Source of the DNA: Pseudomonas rustica
Lineage (GTDB): Bacteria; Pseudomonadota; Gammaproteobacteria; Pseudomonadales; Pseudomonadaceae
Assembly (NCBI RefSeq): GCF_018336155.1
Contig: NZ_JAGYHF010000006.1
Coordinates: forward strand, 62,001-126,000
DNA: 64,000 nt
Direction of reading: 5' to 3'
The position numbers and the translations under genes are program-made. Position 1 is the first letter of the stretch; each line of letters starts with the position of its first letter. The notes beneath the pieces are model-generated. The model did not search any database, was not told the DNA's origin, and was given only the letters and a program-made list of their open reading frames with translations. This document shows, piece by piece, positions 47,046 through 55,469 of this stretch.

Positions 47046-47701
47046 GGCGCCGCCCTCTTGTCATGACTGTTGTTATAGAAGGGGAAGTATAGGCAAGGGC
47101 GTTGATTCAGCCTGACCCGGTGTTGGTATGTGGAAATCACCTGCAGATGATGACCTGTGGCGAGGGGATTTATCCCCGTCCGGCTGCGCAGCAGTCGTAA
47201 ATCCTGCCAACTCGGTTTACCTGCCAAGAACGCAGGGGGCGGCTTCGCCACCCAACGGGGATAAATCCCCTCGCCACAATTGACCCCACCACCAAGCCCT
47301 ATGTGACAGATGCCATAGCAGCCAAATAGTATTTATGTGTACAACTTTTGATATTTAGCTGGAACAATCCAATGGTTTTTTGAGAACATCCCGTTCCGCG
47401 ATGTGACCGCAATGCGACATGAGGTCGCAGAACGACGTAATTAGTCTGATTTTCACAAGCGCAACTCATCATGTAGTATGCCGCAGCGCGCACTACATAA
47501 CGCTGAACCGATGTCTGCCCGAAGCCTGTTCGCAACCCTGAAAGCCCCGTCAGCAAGGCCCCAAGCCGTTGATTGGTCCCAGCCCAGCCGCCAGCAATGG
47601 CATGTACTGGTCGGCAGGTTTGTGGTTTAAATGGCCCAGAGGCTTCATTGTCAAAATTGAAGAGCTGAAAAGCGAAATAGCTGAGCAGAGTGAGGCAAGC
47701 A
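47046..47701. other. 656-base gene-free region upstream of glcB
   Basis: The stretch holds a palindromic repeat (47156-47278), then about 410 bases of AT-richer leader before glcB with no credible ORF. That leader contains a perfect 7-base inverted repeat, ATGTAGT (47471-47477) and ACTACAT (47492-47498). No standard promoter could be placed with confidence. It could carry regulatory sites or a small RNA. Confidence 0.7.
47156..47278. repeat. Inverted repeat, class 6
   Basis: Perfect 24-base arms (47156-47179 and 47255-47278; core GGCGAGGGGATTTATCCCC) flank 75 bases, and each arm is itself partly self-complementary (GGGGATTTATCCCC). Only copy of this class in the window; the type is common in pseudomonad intergenic DNA. 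Confidence 0.88.
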
Positions 47702-49879
47702 ATGACTGAACACGTTCAAGTCGGTGGCCTGCAGGTCGCCAAAGTCCTGTTCGACTTCGTGAACAACGAAGCCATTCCCGGTACCGGCCTCACCGCCGAA
47801 AAATTCTGGGAAGGTGCCGACAAGGTCATTCATGACCTGGCGCCGAAGAACAAAGCCCTACTCGCCAAACGCGATGACTTCCAGGCTCGTATTGACGCCT
47901 GGCATCAGGAACGCAACGGTCAGGCGCACGACGCCGTGGCCTACAAAGCCTTCCTGCAAGAAATCGGTTATCTGCTGCCAGAAGCGGCTGATTTCCAGGC
48001 AACGACGCAAAACGTCGATGATGAAATCGCCCGTACCGCCGGCCCGCAACTCGTTGTGCCGGTGATGAACGCTCGCTTCGCTCTCAATGCTTCGAACGCC
48101 CGCTGGGGTTCGCTGTATGACGCCCTCTACGGCACCGACGCGATCAGCGAAGAAGGTGGCGCGGAAAAAGGCAAAGGCTACAACAAGGTGCGTGGCGACA
48201 AAGTCATCGCCTTCGCCCGCGCGTTTCTCGACGAAGCCGCGCCATTGGCTGCTGGCTCCCACGTTGATTCGACCGGCTACAAAATCGCCGACGGCAAACT
48301 GGTGGTCACCCTCAAGGGCGGCAGCAACAGTGGCCTGCGCGACGATGCACAACTGATCGGTTTCCAGGGCGACGCCAACGCGCCAATCGCGATCCTGCTG
48401 AAACACAACGGTCTGCATTTCGAAATCCAGGTCGACGCTACTACCCCGGTTGGCCAGACCGACCCGGCCGGCGTCAAAGACATCCTGATGGAAGCGGCGC
48501 TGACCACCATCATGGACTGCGAAGACTCCGTGGCCGCCGTCGATGCTGACGACAAAGTGGTGATCTACCGCAACTGGCTCGGCCTGATGAAGGGCGACCT
48601 GTCGGAATCCGTGTCCAAGGGCGGCCAGACCTTCACCCGCACCATGAACCCGGATCGCACCTACGCCGCGCCAAATGGCGGTGAAGTGACGCTGCACGGT
48701 CGTTCGCTGTTGTTCGTGCGTAACGTTGGTCACCTGATGACCATCGACGCGATCCTCGACAAAGACGGTAACGAAGTGCCGGAAGGCATCCTCGACGGTC
48801 TCGTAACTTGCCTCGCGGCGATGCACAACCTCAACGGCAACACCTCGCGTCGCAACACCCGCACCGGTTCTGTCTACATCGTTAAACCGAAGATGCACGG
48901 CCCGGAAGAAGCGGCGTTCACCAACGAGCTGTTCGGTCGCATCGAAGACGTGCTGGGCCTGAAGCGCAACACCCTGAAAGTCGGGATCATGGACGAGGAG
49001 CGCCGCACCACGGTCAACCTCAAGGCCTGTATCCAGGCGGCCAGCGAGCGCGTGGTATTCATCAACACCGGTTTCCTCGACCGCACCGGCGACGAAATCC
49101 ACACCTCCATGGAAGCCGGCCCGGTTGTACGCAAGGCCGACATGAAGGCTGAGAAGTGGATCGGCGCTTACGAAAACTGGAACGTCGATATCGGTCTGAG
49201 CACCGGCCTGCAAGGTCGTGCGCAAATCGGTAAAGGCATGTGGGCGATGCCCGACCTGATGGCCGCGATGCTTGAGCAGAAAATCGCGCACCCACTGGCT
49301 GGCGCCAACACCGCTTGGGTTCCATCGCCGACTGCCGCTGCACTGCACGCGCTGCACTACCACAAGGTTGACGTGTTCGCCCGTCAGGCCGAACTGGCCA
49401 AACGTGCTCGCGCGTCGGTCGACGACATCCTGACCATCCCGCTGGCGGTCAACCCGAACTGGACGCCAGAGCAGATCAAGAACGAACTGGACAACAATTC
49501 CCAGGGCATTCTCGGTTACGTGGTGCGCTGGATCGACCAGGGTGTGGGTTGCTCGAAAGTGCCGGACATCAATGACGTCGGCCTGATGGAAGACCGTGCC
49601 ACGCTGCGTATCTCCAGCCAGCACATTGCCAACTGGCTGCGCCACGGCGTGGTCACCGAAGCGCAAGTGATGGAAAGCCTCAAGCGCATGGCGCCAGTGG
49701 TTGACCGTCAAAACGCCAACGACCCGCTGTACCGTCCGCTGGCCCCGAACTTCGACAGCAACATCGCCTTCCAGGCGGCGGTCGAACTGGTGGTCGAAGG
49801 CACCAAGCAGCCGAACGGTTACACCGAGCCGGTTCTGCACCGTCGTCGTCGCGAGTTCAAGGCGGCTAACGGCCTGTAA
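47702..49879 (+). CDS. glcB: Malate synthase G
   Basis: Condenses glyoxylate with acetyl-CoA to malate, completing the glyoxylate shunt. It is 725 residues long, the usual isoform G length. Recognisable segments are [23 protein letters not shown] around residue 265-285, the magnesium site region GILDGLVTC and the C-terminal domain motif ending [13 protein letters not shown]. The ATG at 47702 follows GAGGCAAGCA; an ATG-like start four codons upstream is less likely. It is monocistronic, with an unusually long upstream region and a strong terminator. Confidence 0.97.
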   Translation: MTEHVQVGGLQVAKVLFDFVNNEAIPGTGLTAEKFWEGADKVIHDLAPKNKALLAKRDDFQARIDAWHQERNGQAHDAVAYKAFLQEIGYLLPEAADFQATTQNVDDEIARTAGPQLVVPVMNARFALNASNARWGSLYDALYGTDAISEEGGAEKGKGYNKVRGDKVIAFARAFLDEAAPLAAGSHVDSTGYKIADGKLVVTLKGGSNSGLRDDAQLIGFQGDANAPIAILLKHNGLHFEIQVDATTPVGQTDPAGVKDILMEAALTTIMDCEDSVAAVDADDKVVIYRNWLGLMKGDLSESVSKGGQTFTRTMNPDRTYAAPNGGEVTLHGRSLLFVRNVGHLMTIDAILDKDGNEVPEGILDGLVTCLAAMHNLNGNTSRRNTRTGSVYIVKPKMHGPEEAAFTNELFGRIEDVLGLKRNTLKVGIMDEERRTTVNLKACIQAASERVVFINTGFLDRTGDEIHTSMEAGPVVRKADMKAEKWIGAYENWNVDIGLSTGLQGRAQIGKGMWAMPDLMAAMLEQKIAHPLAGANTAWVPSPTAAALHALHYHKVDVFARQAELAKRARASVDDILTIPLAVNPNWTPEQIKNELDNNSQGILGYVVRWIDQGVGCSKVPDINDVGLMEDRATLRISSQHIANWLRHGVVTEAQVMESLKRMAPVVDRQNANDPLYRPLAPNFDSNIAFQAAVELVVEGTKQPNGYTEPVLHRRRREFKAANGL

Positions 49880-49894
49880 ATTTGCGTAGAAGTG

Positions 49895-49927
49895 AAAAAG
49901 CCCTGATCTTTGGATCAGGGCTTTTTT
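49895..49927 (+). terminator. Intrinsic terminator of glcB
   Basis: AAAAAGCCCTGATC and GATCAGGGCTTTTTT pair around a TTTG loop, ending in a T run. It starts 16 bases after the glcB stop. Confidence 0.95.
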
Positions 49928-49972
49928 GTTTGGACGGCGGATTGGATTTTTGTGCTGGGCTTGAGATCCATC

Positions 49973-50134
49973 CCCCTCACCCCAGCCCTCTCCCCCAAGG
50001 GGTAGAGGGGGAAAGGGAGCCGATCTTCATGGTTTTCAGAATCGGAGTTCGACCGAAGAATTTCACGTCGGCGTATCTCGAACATCCGCCTCGGTCAGTC
50101 CCCTCTCCCTCCGGGAGAGGGCTAGGGTGAGGGG
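49973..50134. repeat. Long inverted repeat, class 7
   Basis: CCCCTCACCCCAGCCCTCTC at the left end and its near inverse (GGGAGAGGGCTAGGGTGAGG) at the right end enclose about 120 bases containing TCACGTCGGCGTAT. A second copy lies at 53487-53663, with the same ends and the same internal word but otherwise divergent middle. Confidence 0.85.
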
Positions 50135-50137
50135 CTT

Positions 50138-50584
50138 CTAAGGCTCAATCCCCAACTCGCGCTTCACCAGCGCCAGCAACTGCGTCGTATCAATCGGCTT
50201 GAGCAGAAAATCCACCACGCTCAAATGCATCGCCGCAATCGCGTCCTTCACATCGGCATCGCCCGAGACAATGATGATCGGCATCGCCGCCCGCACCGAC
50301 TCGCGCACCTGCCGAATCAAGTCCAGCCCATCGACATTGCCCATGCGCAGATCGGTAATCACCAGGCCAATCGAAGGCTTTTCAGCGAGCATCTTCAACG
50401 CCGTCTCACCACTCGCCGCGGTCATGCAGCGAATGCCGTCCAACGCGAGAATCTCCGACAACAGCTCCCGGGCGTCTTTGTCGTCATCGACGATCAGCAC
50501 ACGCTGCGGCGGCAGGTCGGGTTCGAGCATCACTGCGCTGAGCGCTTCTCGCTCGGCGTCGCTCAAAATATCGTGGTCGGACAT
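50138..50584 (-). CDS. Single-domain response regulator
   Basis: CheY-like receiver of 148 residues with no output domain. The acidic pocket is Asp33/Asp34 in IVDDDKDARE, the phosphoacceptor Asp78 in VITDLRMGNVDG, the switch Ser107 in IIIVSGDAD, and Lys129 in FLLKPID. The first 25 residues are an extension. No kinase is next to it. It is divergent from the CRP/CBS/nucleotidyltransferase gene, so the partner could be a distant hybrid kinase. Confidence 0.9.
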   Translation of the reverse strand: MSDHDILSDAEREALSAVMLEPDLPPQRVLIVDDDKDARELLSEILALDGIRCMTAASGETALKMLAEKPSIGLVITDLRMGNVDGLDLIRQVRESVRAAMPIIIVSGDADVKDAIAAMHLSVVDFLLKPIDTTQLLALVKRELGIEP

Positions 50585-50809
50585 GGCGTTCTCTAAGTAT
50601 TCAAATCAATCCCTTGGCAAGTGGTCAGACAGCGCTGGGCAGAGCTTCAATGTGCACTTCGTCGGATTTTTTTCCAAGGGGGTAACCGAGGGAATTTCCG
50701 ACTGTTTGCGTAGGGCATCTCCGAAACTTCGCCAATGGTGGCAAAACCTAGACTTACGTCCAATGGGCACCCTGTCCGTAGGGGTCGACCATGGCCATAA
50801 CGATCCGAC

Positions 50810-50817
50810 AACAACAA
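50810..50817 (+). promoter_or_regulatory. Possible Crc/Hfq A-rich site in the leader of the CBS protein gene
   Basis: AACAACAA (within ACAACAACAATTCG) fits the AANAANAA motif that Crc/Hfq recognises in pseudomonads, and lies 19 bases before the ATG at 50837. It would suit carbon catabolite control. Short motif, so chance occurrence is possible. Confidence 0.35.
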
Positions 50818-50836
50818 TTCGAAAAAGACTGCGGTA

Positions 50837-52777
50837 ATGGTTATGAGTAAAGCGGACGCCTTCACCCAGGCAGGGAAAACCGCGGTATTGCAGAACATTC
50901 AGGGCACCCTGCAATTCCTCCAGCGCTTCCCGCCCTTCAATCAGATGGAACACGCTCACCTTGCTTATCTGGTGGAGCAATGTCAGCTGCGGTTTTACGC
51001 TCAGGGCGAGAGCATCATCAAACCCACTGACGGCCCGGTTGAACACTTCCATATCGTCAAGCAGGGCCGGGTGGTCGGCGAACGCCAGCACATCACCAAA
51101 CCCGGCACCGAGACCACGTTTGAAATCACCATCGGCGAGTGTTTTCCGCTGGCCGCCCTGCTCGGCGAACGCGCGACGCGCACCGAGCATCTGGCCGGCG
51201 AAGATACCTTCTGCCTGCAACTGAACAAACTGGCGTTCATCAAACTGTTCGCCCTCTCCAACGCCTTCCGTGATTTCGCCTTGCGCGGGGTCAGCAGCCT
51301 GCTCGATCAGGTCAATCAGCAAGTGCAGCAAAAAGCCGTGGAAACCCTCGGCACGCAGTACTCGCTGAACACCCGCCTCGGCGAACTGGCAATGCGTCAC
51401 CCGGTGACGTGCAGCCCGGACACGCCGCTGCGCGAAGCGGTGAAGCTGATGCACGAGCAACAGGTCGGCAGCATCGTCGCCGTAGACGAAAACAAGGCAC
51501 CGTTGGGGATTTTCACCCTGCGCGATTTGCGCCATGTGGTGGCCGAAGGCGTCGGTGATTTCAGCGAAGCCATCGAACGCCACATGACCCGCGCGCCCTT
51601 CTATCTTTCACCGGATCACAGCGCGTTCGATGCGGCGATTGCCATGACCGAACGGCACATCGCCCACGTTTGTCTGGTCAAGGATCAGCGCTTGTGCGGC
51701 GTGGTTTCCGAGCGCGATCTGTTTTCTCTGCAACGGGTCGATCTGGTGCATCTGGCGCGGACGATTCGCAGCGCGCAACGGGTCGAACAACTGGTGACCC
51801 TGCGCGGCGAAATCGGCCAACTGGTCGAACGCATGCTCGCCCACGGCGCCTCATCGACGCAGATCACCCACATCATCACCCTGCTCAACGACCACACCGT
51901 GTGCCGGGTGATCGAGCTGACCCTCGCCGAAAAAGGCGACCCCGGCGTGCCGTTCAGTTGGCTGTGTTTCGGCAGCGAAGGCCGCCGCGAGCAAACGCTG
52001 CACACCGATCAGGACAACGGCATTTTGTTTGATGCCCGCGATGCGGCGCATGCCGCAGAGATTCGCGGCAAGCTGCTGCCGATTGCCCAGCAGATCAACC
52101 AGAGCCTGGCGCAGTGCGGCTTCACCCTGTGCAAAGGCAACATCATGGCCGGCAACCCCGAACTGTGTTTGTCGCGAGCGGAATGGGCGCGGCGCTTTGC
52201 GGCGTTTATTCGCGAGGCGACGCCGGAGAACCTGTTGGGGTCGAGTATTTATTTCGATCTGCGCGTGGTCTGGGGCGATGAAACAAGCTGCGAGCAACTG
52301 CGCCGAGGCATTCTTGATCAGGTCGGCGACAATCGTTTGTTCCAGCGCATGATGGCCGAGAACGCCCTGCGCAATCGTCCGCCGGTGGGGCGCTTCCGTG
52401 AGTTTGTACTGGCGCGCAAGAACGGCGAGAAAGCCACGCTGGATCTCAAGGTTCAAGGCCTGACGCCGTTCGTGGATGGCGCACGCTTGCTGGCGTTGGC
52501 CAACGGTATCGACGCCAACAACACCCTCGAACGCTTCCGTCAGTTGGTCGATAAAGAAGTCATCGAACGGCTGGACGGCGCGGCGTATGAAGAGGCGTAT
52601 CACTTCATTCAGCAAACACGCATGCAACAGCATCAGTTGCAGACCCGCGAGAATTTGCCGTACTCCAACCGCGTCGATCCCGACAGCCTCAATCATCTCG
52701 ACCGGCGCATCCTCCGCGAATCCCTGCGTCAGGCGCAGCGCCTGCAAAGCAGCCTGACGTTGCGGTATCAGCTATGA
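50837..52777 (+). CDS. Cyclic-nucleotide-binding/CBS/DUF294 nucleotidyltransferase-like protein
   Basis: Cytosolic signalling protein of 646 residues. Order of domains: CRP-type cyclic-nucleotide-binding fold (about 30-150), two CBS domains (about 185-300; MRHPVTCSPDTPLREAVKLM opens the first), a DUF294 nucleotidyltransferase-like domain (about 340-480; GSEGRREQTLHTDQDNG carries the GS and DQD signature) and a DUF294 C-terminal substrate-binding part. Such proteins resemble GlnD-like transferases, but their targets are unknown. The start may be 50837 or two codons later (50843); the RBS is weak. Its stop overlaps the exonuclease gene by 4 bases (ATGA), a conserved pair in pseudomonads. Confidence 0.88.
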   Translation: MVMSKADAFTQAGKTAVLQNIQGTLQFLQRFPPFNQMEHAHLAYLVEQCQLRFYAQGESIIKPTDGPVEHFHIVKQGRVVGERQHITKPGTETTFEITIGECFPLAALLGERATRTEHLAGEDTFCLQLNKLAFIKLFALSNAFRDFALRGVSSLLDQVNQQVQQKAVETLGTQYSLNTRLGELAMRHPVTCSPDTPLREAVKLMHEQQVGSIVAVDENKAPLGIFTLRDLRHVVAEGVGDFSEAIERHMTRAPFYLSPDHSAFDAAIAMTERHIAHVCLVKDQRLCGVVSERDLFSLQRVDLVHLARTIRSAQRVEQLVTLRGEIGQLVERMLAHGASSTQITHIITLLNDHTVCRVIELTLAEKGDPGVPFSWLCFGSEGRREQTLHTDQDNGILFDARDAAHAAEIRGKLLPIAQQINQSLAQCGFTLCKGNIMAGNPELCLSRAEWARRFAAFIREATPENLLGSSIYFDLRVVWGDETSCEQLRRGILDQVGDNRLFQRMMAENALRNRPPVGRFREFVLARKNGEKATLDLKVQGLTPFVDGARLLALANGIDANNTLERFRQLVDKEVIERLDGAAYEEAYHFIQQTRMQQHQLQTRENLPYSNRVDPDSLNHLDRRILRESLRQAQRLQSSLTLRYQL

Positions 52778-53481
52778 GTCTGTTTTCGTGGCTGCGCCCG
52801 GCGAGTCCGGTGGTGCCGGCGGATTTTCAGCGGCGACTGGCGAAGCTGCCGGCTATCACTGAACTGCGCGAATGCACCCTGCGCGAACAACGCTGGGTGG
52901 TGCTGGATCTGGAAACCACCGGGCTCAATCTGAACAAGGATCGCGTGTTGTCGATTGGTGCGGTGGTGATCGAGGACGGCGCGATCGACTTCAGTCAGCA
53001 GTTTGAACGCACCTTGCAATGCCGGGAGTTGAAGCTCAGCCCCAGTGTGTTGATTCATGGACTGGGGCCGAATGCGATTGCTGCCGGTAGTGAGCCGGCT
53101 GAGGCGTTGCTGGAATTGCTGGAGTTTATTGGCGACAGCCCGGTGCTGGCGTTTCATGCGCCGTTTGATCAGCACATGCTCGGGCGTGCGGTGAAGGAGC
53201 ATCTGGGGCACAAGTTGCAGCAGGTGTTTCTGGATGTCGCCGATATTGCGCCGCTGGTGTGTCCGCAAGCGCAGATCCGCGAGGCGGGGCTGGATGAGTG
53301 GATCGAGTGGTTTCGGCTGGAGGTGTTTGAACGGCATAACGCGAGCGCCGATGCGCTGGCCACGGCGGAGTTGGCGTTGATTCTGTTTAGCCGGGCGCGG
53401 GGGCAGCAGATTCATAGTCCGTTGAATTTGCAGCAGCGGTTGAGCCAGTGGAAGCGTCGCCAGCAAGCTCCATCGTTTTAA
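52774..53481 (+). CDS. DnaQ-like 3'-5' exonuclease
   Basis: DEDDh exonuclease of 235 residues. Active-site residues are visible: Asp45 and Glu47 in VVLDLETTGLN, Asp132 in FHAPFDQHML, and His188 and Asp193 in ERHNASADALATAEL. It resembles DNA polymerase III epsilon but lacks the C-terminal polymerase-binding part, so it is a stand-alone nuclease. It overlaps the CBS/nucleotidyltransferase gene by 4 bases, suggesting a joint role. Substrate (DNA, RNA or nucleotide) unknown. Confidence 0.88.
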   Translation: MSLFSWLRPASPVVPADFQRRLAKLPAITELRECTLREQRWVVLDLETTGLNLNKDRVLSIGAVVIEDGAIDFSQQFERTLQCRELKLSPSVLIHGLGPNAIAAGSEPAEALLELLEFIGDSPVLAFHAPFDQHMLGRAVKEHLGHKLQQVFLDVADIAPLVCPQAQIREAGLDEWIEWFRLEVFERHNASADALATAELALILFSRARGQQIHSPLNLQQRLSQWKRRQQAPSF

Positions 53482-53486
53482 AAGCA

Positions 53487-53663
53487 CCCTCACCCCAGCC
53501 CTCTCCCGGAGGGAGAGGGGGCCGACCGAGGTGTTCGAAGCTTTGCATCGACCTGAGGGATCCAGTCGATTATGGATTCAGCAGACATCGTTCACGTCGG
53601 CGTATTGCGTCAATATCCCCCAATCAGTCCCCTCTCCCCCCGGGAGAGGGTTAGGGTGAGGGG
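53487..53663. repeat. Long inverted repeat, class 7
   Basis: Second copy of the class at 49973-50134: CCCTCACCCCAGCCCTCTCC left end, GGAGAGGGTTAGGGTGAGGG right end, and the shared internal word TCACGTCGGCGTAT. It fills most of the gap between the exonuclease gene and the sigma-factor gene. Confidence 0.85.
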
Positions 53664-53771
53664 AGCCCTTCAGCGGCCCACCCGACCAGTGGCCAATTGC
53701 TAACCATTCCCACCTCTGCGAGAATCGCGAACAATTCGCGTTAGTTAATATTTCCCAATCGGTGATATTCG

Positions 53772-54290
53772 GTGCCTGCAGCCCAAAGCCCTCACAGTGA
53801 ACTCGTTGGTGCGATGTATCGCGACCATCGCGGTTGGCTATTGACGTGGCTGCGGCGCAATGTGGCCTGTCCGCAACGTGCCGAAGACTTGAGTCAGGAC
53901 ACCTTCGTACGCCTGCTCGGTCGTGATGAGTTGCTGACACCCCGCGAACCGCGCGCCTTTCTGGTGGCGATCGCCAAAGGCCTGCTGTTCGATTACTTCC
54001 GCCGCGCCGCGCTGGAACAGGCCTACCTCACCGAACTAATGCTGATCCCCGAAGGCGAACAACCGTCGGTGGAAGAACAGCAACTGATCCTCGAAGACCT
54101 CAAGGCCATCGACCGCTTGCTCGGCAAACTGTCGACCAAGGCTCGTGCCGCCTTCCTTTATAACCGCCTCGACGGCCTCGGCCATGCCGAGATCGCCGAG
54201 AAGCTCGGCGTTTCGGTGCCGCGTGTGCGCCAGTACCTCGCGCAAGGTATCCGTCAGTGCTACATCGCCCTGTACGGTGAGCCGACGTGA
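53772..54290 (+). CDS. FecI-type ECF sigma factor
   Basis: Extracytoplasmic-function sigma factor of the iron-starvation group. Region 2 reads MYRDHRGWLLTWLRRNV and AEDLSQDTFVRLL (about 15-50); region 4 is in the C-terminal third (LGHAEIAEKLGVSVPRVRQYL). The GTG at 53772 gives 172 residues; the ATG at 53814 is a possible later start. It is followed, with a 4-base overlap, by a fecR-type gene and then a TonB-dependent receptor, the classic cell-surface-signalling cassette. The expected target is the receptor gene. Confidence 0.9.
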   Translation: MPAAQSPHSELVGAMYRDHRGWLLTWLRRNVACPQRAEDLSQDTFVRLLGRDELLTPREPRAFLVAIAKGLLFDYFRRAALEQAYLTELMLIPEGEQPSVEEQQLILEDLKAIDRLLGKLSTKARAAFLYNRLDGLGHAEIAEKLGVSVPRVRQYLAQGIRQCYIALYGEPT

Positions 54291-55261
54291 GCCCGGCCAG
54301 TTCCAGACCGGTTCAGGCCCACGTGCTGGACGCGGCGATTGCCTGGCAGTTGACCCTCGATTCAAGCAGTCCGCTGGAGCGCGAAGAATTCGCCAAATGG
54401 CACGCGGCCAATGAAGAACACGCCCGGGCCTGGCGCCAGTTGGGCATGCTTGATCAGCGTTTCAGCGTGGCCAAAGGCCCGGCCCGCAGCGCTCTGCTGC
54501 AATCCCGGGAAAGCATCCGTCGCCGGGTGCGCAAGTTGGGCAGTGGTCTGGCGAGCGTTGTGGTGGTTGTCGGCGTGGCATTGTTTGCTGGCGAACGTTA
54601 TCTGCCGCTGGATTACTGGCTCGCCGATCAGCGCACCGCCACCGGTGAACAGCGCATCGTGCGTCTGTCCGATGGCACCGTGCTCAATCTCAATACCCAC
54701 AGTGCGGTGGACGTGCGTTTCGATGACAAGCGCCGACTGATCGTTCTGCAGGAAGGCGAAATCCTCGTGGAAACCGGTCACGGCGATGCGCGGCCCTTCA
54801 TCGTCGAAACCCGTGAAGGCAGCATGCGCGCGTTGGGCACGCGGTTTTTGGTCAAGCGAGAAGACGAAGGTACACGTCTGAGTGTGTTGCAGTCGGCTGT
54901 CGCGGCGCATCCGCAATCGAATCCTCAGGAGCAGATCCTGCACGAAGGCCAGCAGGTGTTCATGCGCAGTGACGGGCTCGACGCGATTGTCGCCCTCACT
55001 CCCGGCGCCGACGCCTGGACGCGCGGCATGTTGGTGGTCGACAACGCACGGCTGGGCGATCTGGTGCATGAGCTTGGGCGTTATCGTCGCGGGCATCTGG
55101 GTGTGGCGCCGGAAGTGGCGGATTTGCGCATTACTGGCAGCTTTCCGCTGCATGACACCGATAAGGCCTTGAGCGCGCTGCTACCGACGTTGCCGGTGCA
55201 GATTGAGCAGCACACGCCTTATTGGGTGACCGTCGCGAAGGCAGATTCCAAGCCTGAGTGA
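54287..55261 (+). CDS. FecR-type anti-sigma/sensor protein
   Basis: Single-pass inner-membrane regulator of 324 residues that relays occupancy of the outer-membrane receptor to the sigma factor. An N-terminal cytoplasmic part (about 10-80; AIAWQLTLDSSSPLEREEF) binds sigma, a membrane helix lies at about 86-102, the FecR domain at about 115-225 (VRLSDGTVLNLNTHSAVDV) and a STN-interacting domain at the C-terminus. GTG start overlapping the sigma gene. RBS is internal to that gene. Confidence 0.9.
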   Translation: MSPASSRPVQAHVLDAAIAWQLTLDSSSPLEREEFAKWHAANEEHARAWRQLGMLDQRFSVAKGPARSALLQSRESIRRRVRKLGSGLASVVVVVGVALFAGERYLPLDYWLADQRTATGEQRIVRLSDGTVLNLNTHSAVDVRFDDKRRLIVLQEGEILVETGHGDARPFIVETREGSMRALGTRFLVKREDEGTRLSVLQSAVAAHPQSNPQEQILHEGQQVFMRSDGLDAIVALTPGADAWTRGMLVVDNARLGDLVHELGRYRRGHLGVAPEVADLRITGSFPLHDTDKALSALLPTLPVQIEQHTPYWVTVAKADSKPE

Positions 55262-55280
55262 TGTGGTGCCCGAGCTATGG

Positions 55281-55348
55281 CTATCGCGAGCAGGCTCACT
55301 CCTACAGTTGAAATGCGTTCCCCTGTAGGAGTGAGCCTGCTCGCGATG
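55281..55348. repeat. Paired REP element, class 3
   Basis: CGCGAGCAGGCTCACTCCTA and its inverse GTAGGAGTGAGCCTGCTCGC form a near-perfect pair between fecR and the receptor gene. The same class recurs at 59286, 60109 and 61727, and is not found left of 55 kb in this window. Confidence 0.9.
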
Positions 55349-55439
55349 GCGTCATCCGCCACAACGCTATTTCCCGCAAATCGAAATTATTTTCATCCAG
55401 CCCTATCACTTTTTGATTTTCATCCGGCAAGCAGGCAAT

Positions 55440-55454
55440 TGAGAAATATTTCCA
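55440..55454. promoter_or_regulatory. Possible Fur box before the receptor gene
   Basis: TGAGAAATATTTCCA at 55440-55454 matches the 7-1-7 Fur pattern TGATAAT-N-ATTATCA at 10 of 14 positions, 16 bases before the receptor ATG. It would agree with iron repression of a siderophore receptor, but the match is modest. Confidence 0.4.
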
Positions 55455-55469
55455 TTCAGGAGCCGCCGT

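Noticed and set aside
53720..53745. Possible Fur box before the FecI-type sigma gene
   Set aside because: The match to the 19-base consensus is below half; the visible feature is instead a short CGCGAA-CAA-TTCGCG palindrome of unknown meaning.
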